Assembly: GCA_965178125.1 (NCBI GenBank)
Contig: OZ237755.1
Span: 62,001 to 126,000 of the forward strand
Length of the DNA stretch: 64,000 nucleotides
Source of the DNA: Bilabrum cf. latius
Lineage: Eukaryota; Bigyra: Bicosoecida; Bigyra; Bicosoecida
Reading direction: 5' to 3'
The notes beneath the pieces were generated by a model. The model was not told the origin of the DNA, did not search any database, and was given only the letters and a program-made list of their open reading frames with translations. Of this stretch, positions 34,694 to 45,900 are shown piece after piece; positions within the stretch are counted from its first letter, which is position 1; each line of letters opens with the position of its first letter. A program made the translations under genes and the position numbers.

Positions 34694-35659
34694 GCGGCAA
34701 GTGCGGAGAGTGAGGCAGAGGATGGCGAAGGCGAAGACGGAGACGAGGGCAAGAAGGGTGCAGGGAGATCCGAATCGAGCAGAGGGGGCAAGTCGGGGCG
34801 CGCTGGAGGGGCGGGCCGCAAGCGAGGCCGCGGGGAGATGCTGCAGTCTGCCGGTGGCCCTGCTGCTGCTGGCTCGGCGGACGGCAGAGGCAAGGAGAGC
34901 AGGGGACGCAGCAGCACAGCAAAGGGGAGGGGCAGACGGGGATCCTCGAAGCAGAAGAGCAGAGGAGATGCCGAGGAGGAGGAGGAGGAGGAAGACGAGG
35001 AGGAGGAGAGCGGTCGGCAGCGCAAGGCCCGCAGGGGAGCGAAGGGCAAGCGGTTGCGCACCATCCCGGAGCAGGACGACGACGCCGATTCGGAGCCAGA
35101 AGGTGAAGCTGTGTATGAGGACGACAATGATGATGACGACGATGGCAGCGACATTGAAATAGTGCCGAAGCAGAAGGGGGGCAGGGGCAGGGGCAGGGGC
35201 AGGGGCAAGGCACGCAAGGGAAGGTCGAGGTCGAGGGGCAGCAACACGCGTGGCACAGCCTTGGACGATGTGCTGGAGGGTGGCGACTACAGCGAGGCTG
35301 CGGAAGAGGATGATGTTGTAGAGGAGGACGATGAAGATGATGGCGGTGCTGGGTCTCGGAGGGGGCGGCGAGGAGGCAGTCACAGTCGCAGCCGGGCGCC
35401 GACGAGGTCAGTGGGGTACTCGGCAGCCCCTTCCTCAATGGCGTTCGCGGGCCAGGGCAGCGTGCTCATCACTCAAAGCAACCGCAGGAGCGCCTCAAGA
35501 GTCACGACGGTGGATCAAAGAGGCAGGGGCGAATCCGAATCTGAGGCAGACGGGGCGGCGACGTCCAGTCGTCGCGGTAGCAGCCAAGCCAGCTCCTCCA
35601 AGCGGCGCGGCAAGAGCAAGTCCAAGTCCAGAAAGATGCTGCCCAGCGTCTTGTTTTGA
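32084..35659 (+). CDS. MRE11: MRE11 double-strand-break repair nuclease
   Basis: Exon 1 is 32084-32196, the intron 32197-32355 (GTGAGT...GCAG, phase 2) and exon 2 32356-35659, ending in TGA; about 1,138 residues with one TAG (34064). Phosphoesterase motifs are in order: LLWTDNHLG (D-H), NGGDIFHHD, VTGNHDPA and LVLWAHEHPS. The MRE11 motif GSTVATSLDEGES lies beyond an acidic, Lys-rich insertion of about 100 residues inside the core. MRE11 with RAD50 senses and resects DNA ends. TAG 34064 separates the nuclease core from a C-terminal half of about 525 residues. That half is rich in Ser, Lys, Arg, Glu and RG repeats, with a poly-Ser run. Human MRE11 has 708 residues, also with an RG-rich tail. 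If TAG 34064 were a true stop the protein would lack that tail. Confidence 0.92.
34648..34692 (+). repeat. AGC trinucleotide tract in MRE11
   Basis: A run of about 14 AGC codons encodes poly-Ser in the C-terminal half of MRE11. It is a likely length-variable site. Confidence 0.9.
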
Positions 35660-35988
35660 GTTTTAATGGAGGAGGAATTTAGTTTTGCTGTAAGACGTAG
35701 CACTGTGCGATGCTCTGATTCGGCTATTCCAGTGGGTCCTTATGCTTTTCGCGGGCACGTGCCGCGTGCGACCACGGATGGCAAAATCGGGTGGACTCTT
35801 GCGACCTCGGCTGCCCGTCGTTCCCTTCCGAGAATTCGGACCACGTGGCCGGGTGCAAAACATCCTAAACCAGCAACAGGAATCTCACAGCACGGATCGA
35901 ATTTAAACCACCCTCTCGTACCGTTTCCGGGCGAGACTCTCTGGCTGTGGCCGCTGGCATCTCCACCGAGCGTTCTGGATCGGTGGCA
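35660..35988. other. 329-bp spacer between MRE11 and anoctamin
   Basis: No gene recognised. A plus-strand ATG at 35666 opens a frame that runs into the anoctamin gene in another phase and shows no domain. The anoctamin frame itself is closed by TAA at 35866 and its first ATG is 35989. The region probably carries the anoctamin promoter. Confidence 0.45.
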
Positions 35989-38900
35989 ATGCAGATCTCA
36001 GCCCCCAATCCCCTGCAAGTCATGGGGGCATCCAAGGGTCCCAAGTGGCATCAATGCCCTGATGGTGTTCTCATTGACGAGTCGGGCCTGTCTGATTTCT
36101 TCGGTGTGCCCAAGCAGGGTCGTGGGTCTGTGTACGTGCCTCCAGCACGGCCGCCGTTGCCTGGCGGTGGGGAACTCATGCCATTCGACCGCGGACTCGA
36201 CGATGACAGTCTTCGAGAATCTATCGGGTACATTGTCCTTTAGGTTCCACGAGAGAAATTCGAAAAGTACGTCCTGGCAGACAATCCAAAGTACGCGATC
36301 CTGGCAAGGATTCTATCGGCTGGCCTACGCGTCCGAATTTACCGCTCTTGCGATCCAGCATAGAGTCCAACAGATACTTAGACTATCTTTATGGAGGTGT
36401 ACTTCGGCGGCGAGGTAAGTGGGGGACAAAATCCGCCGGAGGCAACTGTTCGCAACCAGTTTGTAAATCAGCAGCTTCGCCCTTTCTTGCAAAGCTTTAC
36501 TTCGCAGGATAGGCTCGTATACTCAGCCTGGCGAAAAAAATACGAAGTCTTGCTGGATGCACGACGACTTCGTCAGTCAGATGTGCAACGGAACAAGCAG
36601 CTCAACGTGAGATAGCTGAACGAATGGTCCTCGAGAGACAGCAGGGTCTGAATCGTTGGTGACACCAATCTAAGTTCCCACCGCTACCGCAATTCTCGCA
36701 GAGAGAGGCCATTCGACTGGGAGTAGTGGATCTCTTCGATGACGAGTCCAAGCCGGAGGTGAAGGAGGCGGTGGATCTTGCGAACGGCGACAAGAACGCG
36801 ATGTTCGCGATCCCTAGGCCCTCACCTGGCTTCGTGCCGGAGTTTCTTCGCGCGTGGCTCTGCGGATGGCCTGTCTGCGGGTGCAAGCGCCAGCTACCGA
36901 TGGAGGACATCAAGGACCAAGATGTGTACAGCTGCATGCACGTGCCTCTGGACCCGTCTCCTGGGGCTGGCGAGTCCGCCTGGAAGCTGTTCCACGTGCA
37001 CGAGGAAACCGGCACGGTACTGTCCGAGGCACAGTGCCTGCGCGCCCTGGAGAGCGCCATGGTGGACTCGTCCAAGGAAGGGGGCGCGGGGCTCTCCCTG
37101 GATGCGGACCAGAAGTGGGTGCAGCACGTGTTTGCGCAGCCCAAGGAGGCCGAGCGGAGGGCCCTCGAGTCCGAGTGGCTCAGCGCGTTGTCCATGCCGT
37201 GGGACCAGCCCTTTGAGCGGATCCGAGCCTATGGGGGCGAGCGGGTGGGCTTTTACTTCTTCTTTGCGGGATACCTGACCCTGTCGCTGGTGCTGCCCAC
37301 AGTGCTTGGGGTCTGCCTCTGGCTCAACCAGGTCATCTACAACGAGCCAGGGGTGGTGTGGGCCCCTCTCTACGCCCTCACGGTAGGCCTGTGGGCCGCA
37401 TTCATGTACGAGTTCTACAAGCGGGCGCAGGCCACGGTGGCCCAGCGGTGGGGCATGTCGGACTGGTCCCAGCGACAAACCATCCGAGCCTCCTACCACG
37501 ACAGCAGCGTGTCCAACGAGAGGCGCTCGCCCGTGACCGGCATCCGCGGCGACATGCTGGGCAACTCGATGATGCGGCAGCTGCGTTGGGCGCTCTCCCA
37601 CGGTATCCTGACCTTCATCATCGGCCTGGTGATCGTGGTGTTCATGAGCGTGTTCCTGGCGCAGATCTCGCTCAAGCAGCTGGACGCTGAAGAGAACGAG
37701 AGCAGCATGTTCAACGGGTGGGGCACGACCATCGCGCAGGTGATCAATGCGCTGGCGATCAACCTGATGAGCTTCCTCTACTCGATGCTCGCCGAGTGGC
37801 TCACGGAGCTCGAGATGCAGCCCACCGAGACGGCGCAGGAGGAGTCTGCCATCGTCAAGGGAGCCACGTTCCAGCTGATCAACTCGTTCACGCCTCTCTT
37901 CTACATCGCCTTCATCAAGCCCAACGTAGCCAACCTGTACGGCCAGAGCACGCAGGAGCGCTGCACGAACGATGACTGCCTCCTCGAGCTCCAGGGGCAG
38001 CTGCAGAGCCTTGTCATCACGAGGCTCGTGGTCAACAACGCCATGCAGCTGCTGGGGCCCTACCTGGCCCCACTCGCATTTGCCGCCCTTCGCAAGTGCT
38101 CTTGCGGCTACCTGGACTCGGTGCTGGGCAAGGAGCCGGGCAAGCCCCACCCGCAGGAGAGCGACGTGGACAGGGAGGCTCGCAGGGCCCGCTTCGACAC
38201 GTACGAGCAGTACATGCAGCAGCTGGTGCTCTTCGGGTACACGAGCCTGTTTGTGGTGAGTTTCCCGCTCGCCCCTTTGATCCTGCTCATCTCCAACTAC
38301 ATCGAGCTGAGAGTTGATGCCTACAGCTTCCTGCACAGCTCTGCGCGGCCCATCCCCGCCGGGGCGAGCGGGATCGGAGCATGGGGCCCCTTCGTCGCGC
38401 TCGTGTCCTACATGGCCTGCGCCACCAATCTGGCAGTGGCGCTCTTCACCAACTCGAATCTCCAGCTGTTCGCTGTGGACGAGGACTCGCCCGCGTCCAG
38501 AAGGCTGGACGGCGGCGCTGAGTTTGCACCCGCTGAAGAAGAGGAGTCCGTGGGCCTTTTGTTCCCTAGGTTCCTGGGCTCTAGCCCCTCCAATGCAACC
38601 GGTCTGGGAGATGGGCTTGAGGAGGAGGGGGCAGACACTGGCTTCGGGCTGGGCGTGCGCGCCACGGTGTTTATCATCGCCGAGCACCTGCTGCTGTTCC
38701 TCGTGTACCTGGTGAGCGAGTTCATCCCCGATGTCCCCGAGGACACGCGCAACCGGGCTCTGCGACAGGAGTACCTGGAGGCGAAGCACGTGCGGGGCGA
38801 CCTGGACTCGATCGACGACGTGCTCGTGGAGGCGGGGATCACGCCTGACACCGAGCCTGCTCCCGGGGAGGAAGGGGAGGAGGATTCGTCTTCGTCTTCC

Positions 38901-40031
38901 TCGTCGGACAGCGACGAAGAGGCAGCCGCGAAGAAGGAAGCCCGCAAGAAGCAGCAGCGCAGGCAGATCACCCCGGGGTTCGGCACACCTGCGCAGTCGC
39001 AGGCCCAGGCCCAGGCAGCTTCCAATCCGCTGCGAGCCAACGGACCTGCCGGCCCCTCCCTCATGCCCCCTGATCCCGAGGTTGCCGTGGCCAATGCCAG
39101 CTCACCTACGGCCGGCATTCGCCGTAAGGGCTCCTTCCACGCACCCGGTGCCGCCAGGCGCAAGAGGGATGAGTGCCTGGCCAGTGGCACTGCCACTGCC
39201 AGCGGCGGGGCGAGAGGGGGGCTGGGGCCAGGGGCAGGTGCTCCCAGGATCGGCTCCGGGGCCACCCGAGGCGCCGGCTCGAAGCAGAGGTCCGGGAACC
39301 ATCGCGTCCATCGGCACAAGCGCGGGATCGAGGTGTGTTCCTTCAGCCCCGAGACGCTGCATGCGAGGGAGAGGGCGAGGGCGAGGGCCCGTGGGATTTC
39401 CGCCAAGGGGGGTTCGAAGGCTGGATTCTCGGGCACACCTGCGATCGCAGGAGGCTACGGTGCTGGTCTGATGGATCGTTCCAGCGGTGCGCAAGCGGGA
39501 GAGCGCGCTATCCGAGAGATCCGCGTGTACGGGCGATCCCTGAAGACGATCCGACGGTCGATCGGTCTGGACCACTTGCGGGTGTGCGACGAGAACTGGG
39601 AGGAAGTGGAGCAGCCCACGCAGGGCGGTCATCCGAGTCTCAAGGCACTCGTGGTGGGGGAGAGCCAGTCGGCTGCCGTGATGGTGCGGGCGCCGCGCGT
39701 GGAGCACACGTTTGGGGAGTTGTTCCGCAGGCAGCAGCAGCACGCCGCGGTGGCAATGGACGCGGAGCACACCTCTGTGCGCACGGACATGAAAAAGGTG
39801 GTTCAAACGCAGCCGGAGCAGCAGGAGCAGCAGGAGCAGCAGGAGCGAGGTGTCGATGGCGAGAGGGCGGGCAGCGCATACTAGTAGGGAGGCGCATCGC
39901 GGGTAGTGCAGCGGGGTGCTTTCAGCAGCGAGAGCATCCGTGGCAGTGGATTGGAGCTCGCGGGCGTGCACCACGAGGAGGAGGACAGCTCCAGCGATGA
40001 TGAAAGCGAAGAGGAAACAGAGCAGGCGTGA
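35989..40031 (+). CDS. Anoctamin (TMEM16) ion channel or lipid scramblase
   Basis: From ATG 35989 to TGA 40029 with TAGs at 36241, 36361, 36379, 39882 and 39885. An intron at 36607-36701 (GTGAGA...GCAG) is required. A possible one at 36415-36507 (GTAAGT...GCAG) is 93 nt and open, so it could also be retained; 1,284 or 1,315 residues. The N-terminal cytosolic domain is followed by about nine or ten hydrophobic helices, including FAGYLTLSLVLPTVLGVCLW, INALAINLMSFLYSML and NSFTPLFYIAFIKPNVANLYG, the anoctamin-type core. The last helix (FIIAEHLLLFLVYLVSEFIP) is followed by about 370 low-complexity residues. Anoctamins are calcium-activated chloride channels or phospholipid scramblases; which one cannot be told. 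Two adjacent TAGs near the end are followed by 47 more residues, mostly acidic, before TGA. Confidence 0.88.
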
Positions 40032-40307
40032 TCGAGCCCCACTGGCACTGGCAGGGGTCGGACACTCGAGGGTCTGGGCGCTCCACCAAGACTTTCCTCC
40101 CCCTGCCATTCACCCGATCGAACAGCCTCATTTGGGGTGAAATAGACAGTAGGAATGTTTTGGGCTGTTGCCACGAAGCAATGAGAGCAATTTGGAAACG
40201 CAGATTGATCGTGGTACTTGTCATCAGCCCCGATGTGGCGGTTCTGCGGCAAAACACGAAGAAGCCGGAAGAATGCTGGCTCGTGCGCATGCCATCATTA
40301 AGCGGCC

Positions 40308-42246
40308 ATGGAGCTCGTTCTCCAGGACGAGCTATCCCTCATTGCTTTTTTTGCTGCTCTACTGTTGCTTGAAGTCGTGGCTCACAGGATCATTGGGACA
40401 TCTCCCCTCGTCGGGCAGCTCCTTTGTGGCATTGTCTTAGGCCCCTCACTTGCGAATATCGTCCCATACAGCGATGCACTGCGACTGGTAGGCAAACTGG
40501 GTGTTGGAATTCTTGTAGTTGAGAGTGGTTTGAACGTAGATCTTGCATCCGTTCTTTCCATTGGTCCGCGTGCCGTTGGCGCAGCCATCCTTGGAGTTGC
40601 AGCGCCAGTTGGTTTGAGCATCGCCGTCTTGTCGGGAATATTTGGTGCAGATATAAGGGCTGGACTAGCAGCAGGGGCCGCGATCGCCCCGACTTCACTA
40701 GGATTCAGCGCCCAGCTCCTGAAATTATCCGGGAAGCTGCAAACGCAGTTTGGAGCCTTGATATGTGCCGCTGCGGTAATTGATGATGTAGTCAGCCTCA
40801 CTCTACTAGCTGAAGTTCAAGCACTGGGTGGTGACGACGACCCAACGGCGTGGTAGATAGCAGCTCCAATTGTGGGATCCGTCGCGTCTGTCCTGGTTGG
40901 GGTCCTGCTCGCTCTCGCACTGGGCCCCGTGATGCCGGTTCTGGAAGACCGCCTTAAATCAACTATACCGAAGATGGCAGGACAGGTAGCGTTGGCGCTG
41001 CTGCTAGTGCTTTCGGTGGGCTTTGCGCTGTGCGCTCGGCTTGGCCTCAGCTCGGAGCTGCTCGGTGCCTTTGCTGCGGGGCTGGCGTTCAGCTCTAGCC
41101 GTGAGTGTCCCATGGCCCGTTTACCGCTGCTCCTATGCGCAGTGGCATGATTTTTTTTTGGGGGGGGGGGGGGGGGGGTTGATATGTGCAGTTTTCCCTC
41201 CTCCGCCTCCCGCCGTTTCCCCTGCTCGCCCTCCTCCTGGCCCTCCCTCACCCCCTGGTCCCCTTCTACAGCTTCCCACCCCCCCCCCCCCCCCCACCCT
41301 TACATCCTTCGCAGAGTGGGTCCGCGACTGCTGGTCCAGGCAGAGCAAACGGGTAGTCAAGTGGGGCGCGGGGCTCTTCTTCGCCGCCACTGTCGGGTTC
41401 GGCGTCCCGGCAGTGGAGACGCTCTTCAGGCCCTAGGCCCTGCTGCGGGGGGCGGGGCTGGCGGGGGCGGCGATCCTTGGCAAGTCGGTGGTGGGGGTGC
41501 TGGCTCCCCAGCTTAGTGTGATGAGTGCGGCGGTGTTCGCTGCTGCCATGAATGGTCGCGGTGAGTTTTCTTTCTTGATCGGGGACGTGGCTCGCGAGGA
41601 CGAGATCCTGACGGAGGACGAGGCGGCGGGGGTTGTGTGGGCGCTGCTAGCAGCCACCCTGCTGGCCCCCGTGGGGTTCAGGCCCCTGCTCGCTCTGTCG
41701 GAGCAGGTGCCCGGGCTGTGGGCGAGCACGCCGGGGCGGATGCCAGGGTTCGGCAGCGGGGGCGGGAGGCGGGGGAGTGGTGGTGGTGCGGGTGCAGGGC
41801 ACGGTGGTGAGGGGAACGCCGGGGATGTGGAGATGCAACGACAGGGGAGCGCGGGTAGAGACGGAGCGGCGGGTGCAGGGCACGATTGTGAAGGGGTCGG
41901 TCTAGGGCTGGGGCTAGGAGGTGCCTCCGCGGCTGACTTGCTGCAGGCAGACGACGTGCTTCGTCCGCTGCCTGCCCCCGGGGATCATGAGGGGGGGGAC
42001 ACCGGCAGGGGCAGGGGGCATGGGGGCGGGATTCGGGGAAGGGGGGGACAGCACAGGGGCGATTTCAGGCTGGAGGTGGAAGGTGCCGGGGATGGGTCGC
42101 CGCCCGAGGGCACGGAGGTGTCTCTGTACGAGGAGGGCGAGAGCGTGCTGTCGGAGGGCTCCGGGGGCAGCGCCATGGAGGAGCTGGAGGTGCACCTGGG
42201 GGCGGGGACTGAGGCCGAGGGAGATGGAGATAGTGTAGGCACATAA
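40308..42246 (+). CDS. Monovalent cation/proton antiporter (CPA family)
   Basis: Exon 1 is 40308-41100, the intron 41101-41314 (GTGAGT...GCAG, phase 1) and exon 2 41315-42246, ending in TAA; 574 residues, TAGs at 40854 and 41434. About 12 hydrophobic helices fit the Na/H exchanger fold. AAGAAIAPTSLGFSAQLL and the later AAAVIDDVVSL carry the unwound-helix and paired-Asp features of electrogenic CPA2/NhaA-type exchangers. Both TAGs fall between helices, and the transport domain continues after each one. It would exchange Na or K for protons across the plasma or an organelle membrane. The final 170 residues form a Gly-rich, acidic cytosolic tail. Exon 1 alone would encode only half of a transporter. 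Confidence 0.87.
41151..41295 (+). repeat. Complementary G19 and C17 homopolymer runs inside an intron
   Basis: Within the antiporter intron, nine T are followed by 19 consecutive G (41160-41178). 100 nt later there are 17 consecutive C (41279-41295). The two could pair as a G:C stem in pre-mRNA, bringing donor and acceptor closer. Exact lengths may contain sequencing error. Confidence 0.85.
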
Positions 42247-42418
42247 TCGAGCTGGTGGGTTCATAAGATTAAAATATGCGCGATAAAAAAACGCGAGAAA
42301 TTGTCAACCAAACAAAGTGAGCAACACGGCAGCCATCGCGCGGCGCCAGCTCGAGTGGTTCCGCAACAGCGTCTCTCCCCAGCGCTGAACATGGGAGGGT
42401 GTGAATCACTCTTCGACT

Positions 42419-44589
42419 ATGTCGGATGCCGGAGATGATGAATACGACGGTGATGAGTATGGATACGGCGATGATGAAGGGTACGGGGGTGATGATTACG
42501 GTGAAGATGACTACGGAAACGCAGAGAGCGGCGCGGGTGGCAGTGGATCTCCAACAATGTCAGACGCACCAGCCAAAGAGCTGCGTCCCGTAGTGCTTGG
42601 CAGGCAAATGAGCTACGAACTGCATGAGCCAGATGACACGGACAGGATGCTGCAGGAGAAGGTGAAGGATTTTAGCGAGTTCTTGGGCATCGAGGACACT
42701 CCGGAGGACGCGTAGATTGCCCTAGCAGCGGGTGGTTGGGACGTGGCTGGAATCCAATCTAAAATAACCGAATCAAAAGACGACGAAGATGTATTCGGAG
42801 ACCTCTGTAAGGAGGCGGGGCTGCTCAATTCCGGCCCCGATCCTCCGGAAGCATCGAGGCCATAGGTCGATTTCATGTGTGAAATTTGCTTCAATGAGAT
42901 CAAGCCATCAGATTCGGACGCAGCACAGTGCGGACACTGGGCCTGCAAGTCGTGCTGGCGCACCCATATGGAAAGCGCCGCCGGCAATCGCGGACAGCTG
43001 CTGGACCCGCGGTGCCCATTCTATGGCTGCGGCTAGCGGCTCAAGATGCGCATGCTGCAGCAGTATCTGAGCGCTCACGACCTCGATAAGCTCCACAGGT
43101 GGCGGAGAGAAAACTTCGTGTCTGCCTCGCAGGGTACCGCGAAGCAGTGCCCCAAGGCGTGCGGCCGGGTGGCTGTATTTCCCGCCGGCACCACCCGCGA
43201 CATCCACTGCCGGTGCGGGGCCGTGTGGTGCTTCAAGTGCGGCGAGCTGGACGGCCATGCCCCCGCCACGTGCAAGATGCTCAAGGACTGGAACAGCTCC
43301 TCCCTCGCAGAGCAGATGGACGCGGGCTGGCTGCTGCAGCACACGCGCAAGTGCCCACACTGCGGGATGCCCCAGGAGTCCTCTGGCGGATGCGACCACA
43401 GAGTATGCGTGAGGAAGAAAACGAAGAAGAAGAAAAAATGAAGTTTGCACGGCGGTTTCTCATCCGCATCGCCTGCACCTGGATGCTGTGATGAACCCCA
43501 GCAGCGCCGTCCCCTGCCCTGCCGACGTCCTTAGTATTTGCCACGGCGTGCTCGATTGGGAGTCGCGCATGCTCTTCCCCATCCCCGCATATATATTTTT
43601 TGTACTCTCTCTCGTTTTCACCGTACTCGACCGATGGATTGATCGCAGGGCAAACATGCGCACGGAGGCAAAGTGGTCTCCTCGCTGGGAGGATGCGGGA
43701 AGGCGTTTTGCTGGAGGTGCATGAAGGTGAGCTGCAGCACAGTGCAAAGCTATGCCCCTTGCGGGCGCCCAGCCCGAATAGCAAGTGTGCTTGCGTTGCC
43801 CCTCCCCTCCCTCCTCTCCCAACCCCCTTGCCCCCCCCCCCTCCCCCGCCCCCACCTGACCACGCCCCGCAGGACTGGAAGGGCGGCGCGGGCCACTGGG
43901 GCGCATGCGAAGCATGGACGCCTCCCGCCCCCAAGGGGAAGGAGATCAAAGACACGGCCAAGTTCCAGAGGTACAACGACTGCAACACGCAGATCGGGAC
44001 CCTCCGTCAGGGCATGACAAACATGCGGGAGCTGCGACCAAAGCTGGCCGAGCAGGTGCTCCAGCTGCAGGAGCGCAAAGGCATGGCCGAGAAGGACGTG
44101 AAGCACATCACAGAGGCGGCCGACGAGGTGATCGAGTCGATGCGGGTGGTGGCCAACACGTACATCTACCGGTTCTTCGCCCATGGTGACAAGGGGGAGG
44201 CCTTGTACCGGATGCAGCAGCTTGACCTGAACCAGCAGCTGGGCGAGCTGCAGCAGATGCTCGAGGGGAGGGCTCTCACCGCGGAGGAGAGGGCGAGACC
44301 CGAGTTCCGCGGGAAGGACTTCAAGGAGCCTGCCTTCAAAGAGCTGCTGGCGGAGGGTGCGGGCTTGCTGTCGCAGACCACAGTGGATGCCTTTAACGAG
44401 GAGAGAAGGGACATCACGGATAGGACCAAGCGGATGGCCACCTTCCGCTTCCAGATCAGCGAGTCGCTGCAGAAGCAGGCCGGAGAGGCCGAAGTACTGG
44501 GCATCTCCATCGGGGAGGCGGCGGCGCTGGGGGCAGCGGCAGGGGGCAGCGGGGCGGGACAGGCCAGGGGGGGTGGGGCAGGGCGGTGA
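42419..44589 (+). CDS. ARIH1: Ariadne-type RBR E3 ubiquitin ligase
   Basis: Exons 42419-43408, 43649-43726 and 43873-44589; introns 240 and 146 bp, phase 0; 594 residues ending in TGA. TAGs at 42713, 42863 and 43034. An acidic, Tyr/Gly-rich start (YGYGDDEGYGGDDYG) is typical of Ariadne. A UBA-like segment (IALAAGGWDVAGI) directly follows TAG 42713. RING1 (FMCEICFNEI...CGHWACKSCW) follows TAG 42863, and the IBR has CRCGAVWCFKCGELDGH. RING2 is CPHCGMPQESSGGCDHRVC with the catalytic Cys in GGC (about residue 325), then CGKAFCWRCMK in exon 2. The third exon gives the helical Ariadne domain (YIYRFFAHGDKGEALYRM). It passes ubiquitin through a Cys intermediate and probably works with neddylated cullin-RING ligases. 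The insertion between HRVC and GGCGKAF is unusual, so that splice junction should be checked. Confidence 0.87.
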
Positions 44590-44740
44590 GATGCCGGGGT
44601 GGTCTTGGAGGAGAGGTGTGCAATAGTGCGGCATCTAGGCCGTGCATATTGCGCTGGCGGTGCAACATCAAGATTCACGAACTTTCGGTACTACCGCTCC
44701 AGATTCGTTCATTTCGCTGAGGCCCTCATACGCGACGATC

Positions 44741-45455
44741 ATGGCTGCAGCTCCATCGAGTAGTGGTTCAGATTATGATGAGAAGAAAATAATTGAGGGT
44801 GAGGCGTGCATGTGTCAGAAACTTTTCCGCATGGGAGTGTTATTGGCCAATGTTCCACACCCGCTTCCAGAAGCATGAATTTCACTCCTGTCCCATGCTT
44901 GCAGACTATTCTGATGCCAGCGAGTTCTCGCCACCGCTTTAGATGAGAGGTACGGTTGTGCATGGCTTTGGTAGGGGAAGCAAGAAGCTTGGAATTCCAA
45001 CGGCGAACTTGCGCCCGTCAGAGCTAGGGGCGGTAATGGAGAAAGTTGATAAGGCAGGGGTATACTACGGCTGGGCCGGGCTGAGTGGAAAAGGCCCATA
45101 CCGAATGGTAATGAGTATAGGATGGAACCCGCACTTCAAGAACAAGGAGCGAACTGTTGAGCCTCATCTGCTGCACGACTTCGGCGACGAGGATTTTTAC
45201 GGTGAAAAGCTTTCGCTGCTTGTGACAGGGTACCTGAGACCCGAGAAGAGTTATGACTCTCTAGAATCTTTGATTGCGGCCATCCACAGCGACATCGAGA
45301 AAACCAAGGTTGAGCTCTCGGCTGGGGAGGCTGCCGCTGCTGGCAAGAACGAGTGGTTGCTGGAGGTGTGCAATGCGGGCAAGGCAGAAGATAGCAAAAC
45401 AAGCGGGGATGGGACGGATGGCACGGCGGAGAGCTCGAGTGGCGCAGTTAGCTGA
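44741..45455 (+). CDS. RFK: Riboflavin kinase (FMN-forming)
   Basis: Exon 1 is 44741-44798, the intron 44799-44904 (GTGAGG...GCAG, phase 1) and exon 2 44905-45455, ending in TGA; 202 residues. The kinase barrel is unmistakable: MRGTVVHGFGRGSKKLGIPT, YYGWAGLSGKGPYRMVMSIG, HDFGDEDFYGEKL and GYLRPEKSYDSLESLI. The PTAN segment binds Mg-ATP and flavin. TAG 44940 lies immediately before MRGTVV; the 32 residues before it (31 codons plus a split codon), encoded upstream, join in frame. The enzyme phosphorylates riboflavin to FMN in the cytosol. Domain length matches the monofunctional animal and fungal enzyme. The tail after residue 160 is Gly/Ser-rich and not conserved. Confidence 0.94.
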
Positions 45456-45900
45456 GGGGGGGATTGATGATTCCGCACAGTGGCAGCTGCTCGCCAGCTG
45501 CTGTGCATGCCAAACCGAGCCCAGAATGAGCCCCGCTCACACCTTGTTACATTCGCGGGACAGACTTCACATTGGACAAGGACCCCCGTTCTGGTCAAAG
45601 CGCGTCACGCTGCCGCTGGCCAGTGTGGCTCGTCCAGTGGCGGCACGATTGCCGCTGCATGCCAGTGGCCCGGCCCCTGCTAGTGGCCTGCTCGGCCCGG
45701 TGTGAAGTTGCGGGTGTGCTCGGACTCGGCTGCAGAGTAGCTTTGAACAGAGGCAGAGATTTCTTCGTCTACTGCCACGCTCGAGGCTCGTTTGGCGACG
45801 CATCGCCAGCGAACCCACCAGTAGACGCCAAACGAACGTTCGAATATAGCACAGATCGGCAAGAAAATACAAAAATCGCACATTTTCGAGCCGTGGCTGC
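45456..45900. other. 445-bp spacer upstream of POLR3E
   Basis: No convincing coding region. The last 80 bp before the ATG are AT-rich and probably contain the POLR3E promoter. No RNA gene was identified by eye. Confidence 0.4.
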
